Shown in pieces: positions 63,662 to 64,000 of a stretch of DNA of 64,000 nucleotides. Each line of letters starts with the position of its first letter. The stretch's first letter is position 1. Under the pieces are notes generated by a model that was not told where the DNA came from, made no database searches, and was given only the letters and a program-made list of their open reading frames with translations. The stretch lies in NCBI RefSeq assembly GCF_027568575.1, contig NZ_JANUVP010000001.1. One strand, written 5' to 3'. This stretch comes from Caldifermentibacillus hisashii. Its GTDB lineage: Bacteria > Bacillota > Bacilli > Bacillales > Caldibacillaceae. Made by a program: the position numbers and the translations under genes.

Positions 63662-63724
63662 CATTTTCCTCCTAAAAAAGTTTTGTCGATAATAGTATGT
63701 CCTATTCTAACGTTGCTTTTTCAT

Positions 63725-63754
63725 AAAAAAAGACAAACTCCGGTTAAGTTTGTC
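63725..63754 (-). terminator. Terminator upstream of yrzK
   Basis: GACAAACT/AGTTTGTC arms, 7-nt loop and seven T on the minus strand. It ends a gene lying beyond the right edge of the window. Confidence 0.85.
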
Positions 63755-64000
63755 CAACGATGCGAGTGATGTAATGATCGTCCGGTCAATAATTAATTTG
63801 TACTTATGATTAGGCAGCTCTGGCTTGTCTACCAATGATGTAATGATTTGCCTGCCAATAATCAATATAGTACTTTTGACGAGAACAGGTGGCTCCTATC
63901 ATTAGTTTACCTGTTAATTATCAAGCTTACTTTTAATTAGAACTGCTGTGGTTTATCTATCAGTGATTCAGTGACTGACTGTCAATAATCAATGTAACCG
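63755..64000. repeat. Degenerate 60-70 bp tandem repeats at the right edge
   Basis: A [TC]CAATAAT[TC]AAT-type block recurs at 63786, 63855, 63914 (diverged) and 63982, with ATGATGTAATGAT or similar (63767, 63836) before it. Spacing is 69, 59 and 68 bp. The array continues out of the window. No frame of note. Confidence 0.55.

Overview
The window is a low-to-medium GC Bacillaceae chromosome segment from an endospore former. Gene content and order match the Bacillus subtilis yqeZ-to-yrzK interval, read mostly on the minus strand. Spore genes (gpr, sigK, sda, pbpI/yrrS, yqzM), competence genes (comEA, comEB, comEC, comER), a CIRCE-controlled dnaK operon, T-box leaders and 6S RNA beside aspS support this. 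The species cannot be named from the window alone.

Layout. 1-1.6 kb: a truncated NfeD-type protease, yqeY and rpsU with a strong promoter. 1.6-5 kb: a Na/Pi cotransporter on the plus strand, then deoC and mtaB. 4.7-11.7 kb: the heat-shock operon hrcA-grpE-dnaK-dnaJ-prmA-rsmE with CIRCE. 11.7-18.6 kb: hemW, lepA, yqxA, gpr, then plus-strand rpsT, minus-strand holA and tiny yqzM. spoIIP, normally between gpr and yqxA, is absent. 18.8-23.5 kb: the comE operon with an extra 46-codon membrane ORF between comEB and comEC, and divergent comER. 23.7-27.9 kb: an overlapping run yqeG-yqeH-yhbY-nadD-yqeK-rsfS-yqeM, lacking the usual aroE. 27.9-31.5 kb: DnaA-box cluster and sda, divergent psd and pssA, uninterrupted sigK, yrhC.

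31.8-34.1 kb is a relic Bce-type peptide-sensing and detoxification module. The response regulator has a +1 frameshift in a T8 run, the kinase has an in-frame TAG, and the ATPase and permease genes are fused in frame by a large deletion. The relic stands where yrrT, mccA and mccB would lie beside mtnN. 34.2-47.8 kb: mtnN, yrrS, pbpI, greA, udk, the tRNA wobble-uridine modification genes yrrO/yrrN/yrrM, mltG, yrzB, yrrK, yrzL and T-box-controlled alaS. 47.8-56.9 kb: yrrI, a zinc-ribbon protein, recD2, mnmA, its cysteine desulfurase, cymR, a YczE-like membrane protein and rarA.

57.0-58.1 kb is the most unusual stretch: 21 tandem units on a strict 52-bp period, each with a 7-bp-arm hairpin, and with an internal five-unit duplication. 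It is followed by a small membrane-protein gene with an apparent 1-nt deletion. 58.5-64 kb: tcdA, 6S RNA, and the hisS-aspS operon behind a T-box whose specifier is an Asp codon overlapping a His codon, then yrzK and degenerate 60-70 bp repeats running off the window.

Functional themes are translation and tRNA modification (mtaB, mnmA, tcdA, yrrMNO, rsfS, yqeH, lepA, rsmE, prmA and three synthetases), protein quality control, sporulation control, and DNA uptake and repair. Many starts are GTG or TTG with strong ribosome-binding sites; I moved several starts downstream accordingly.
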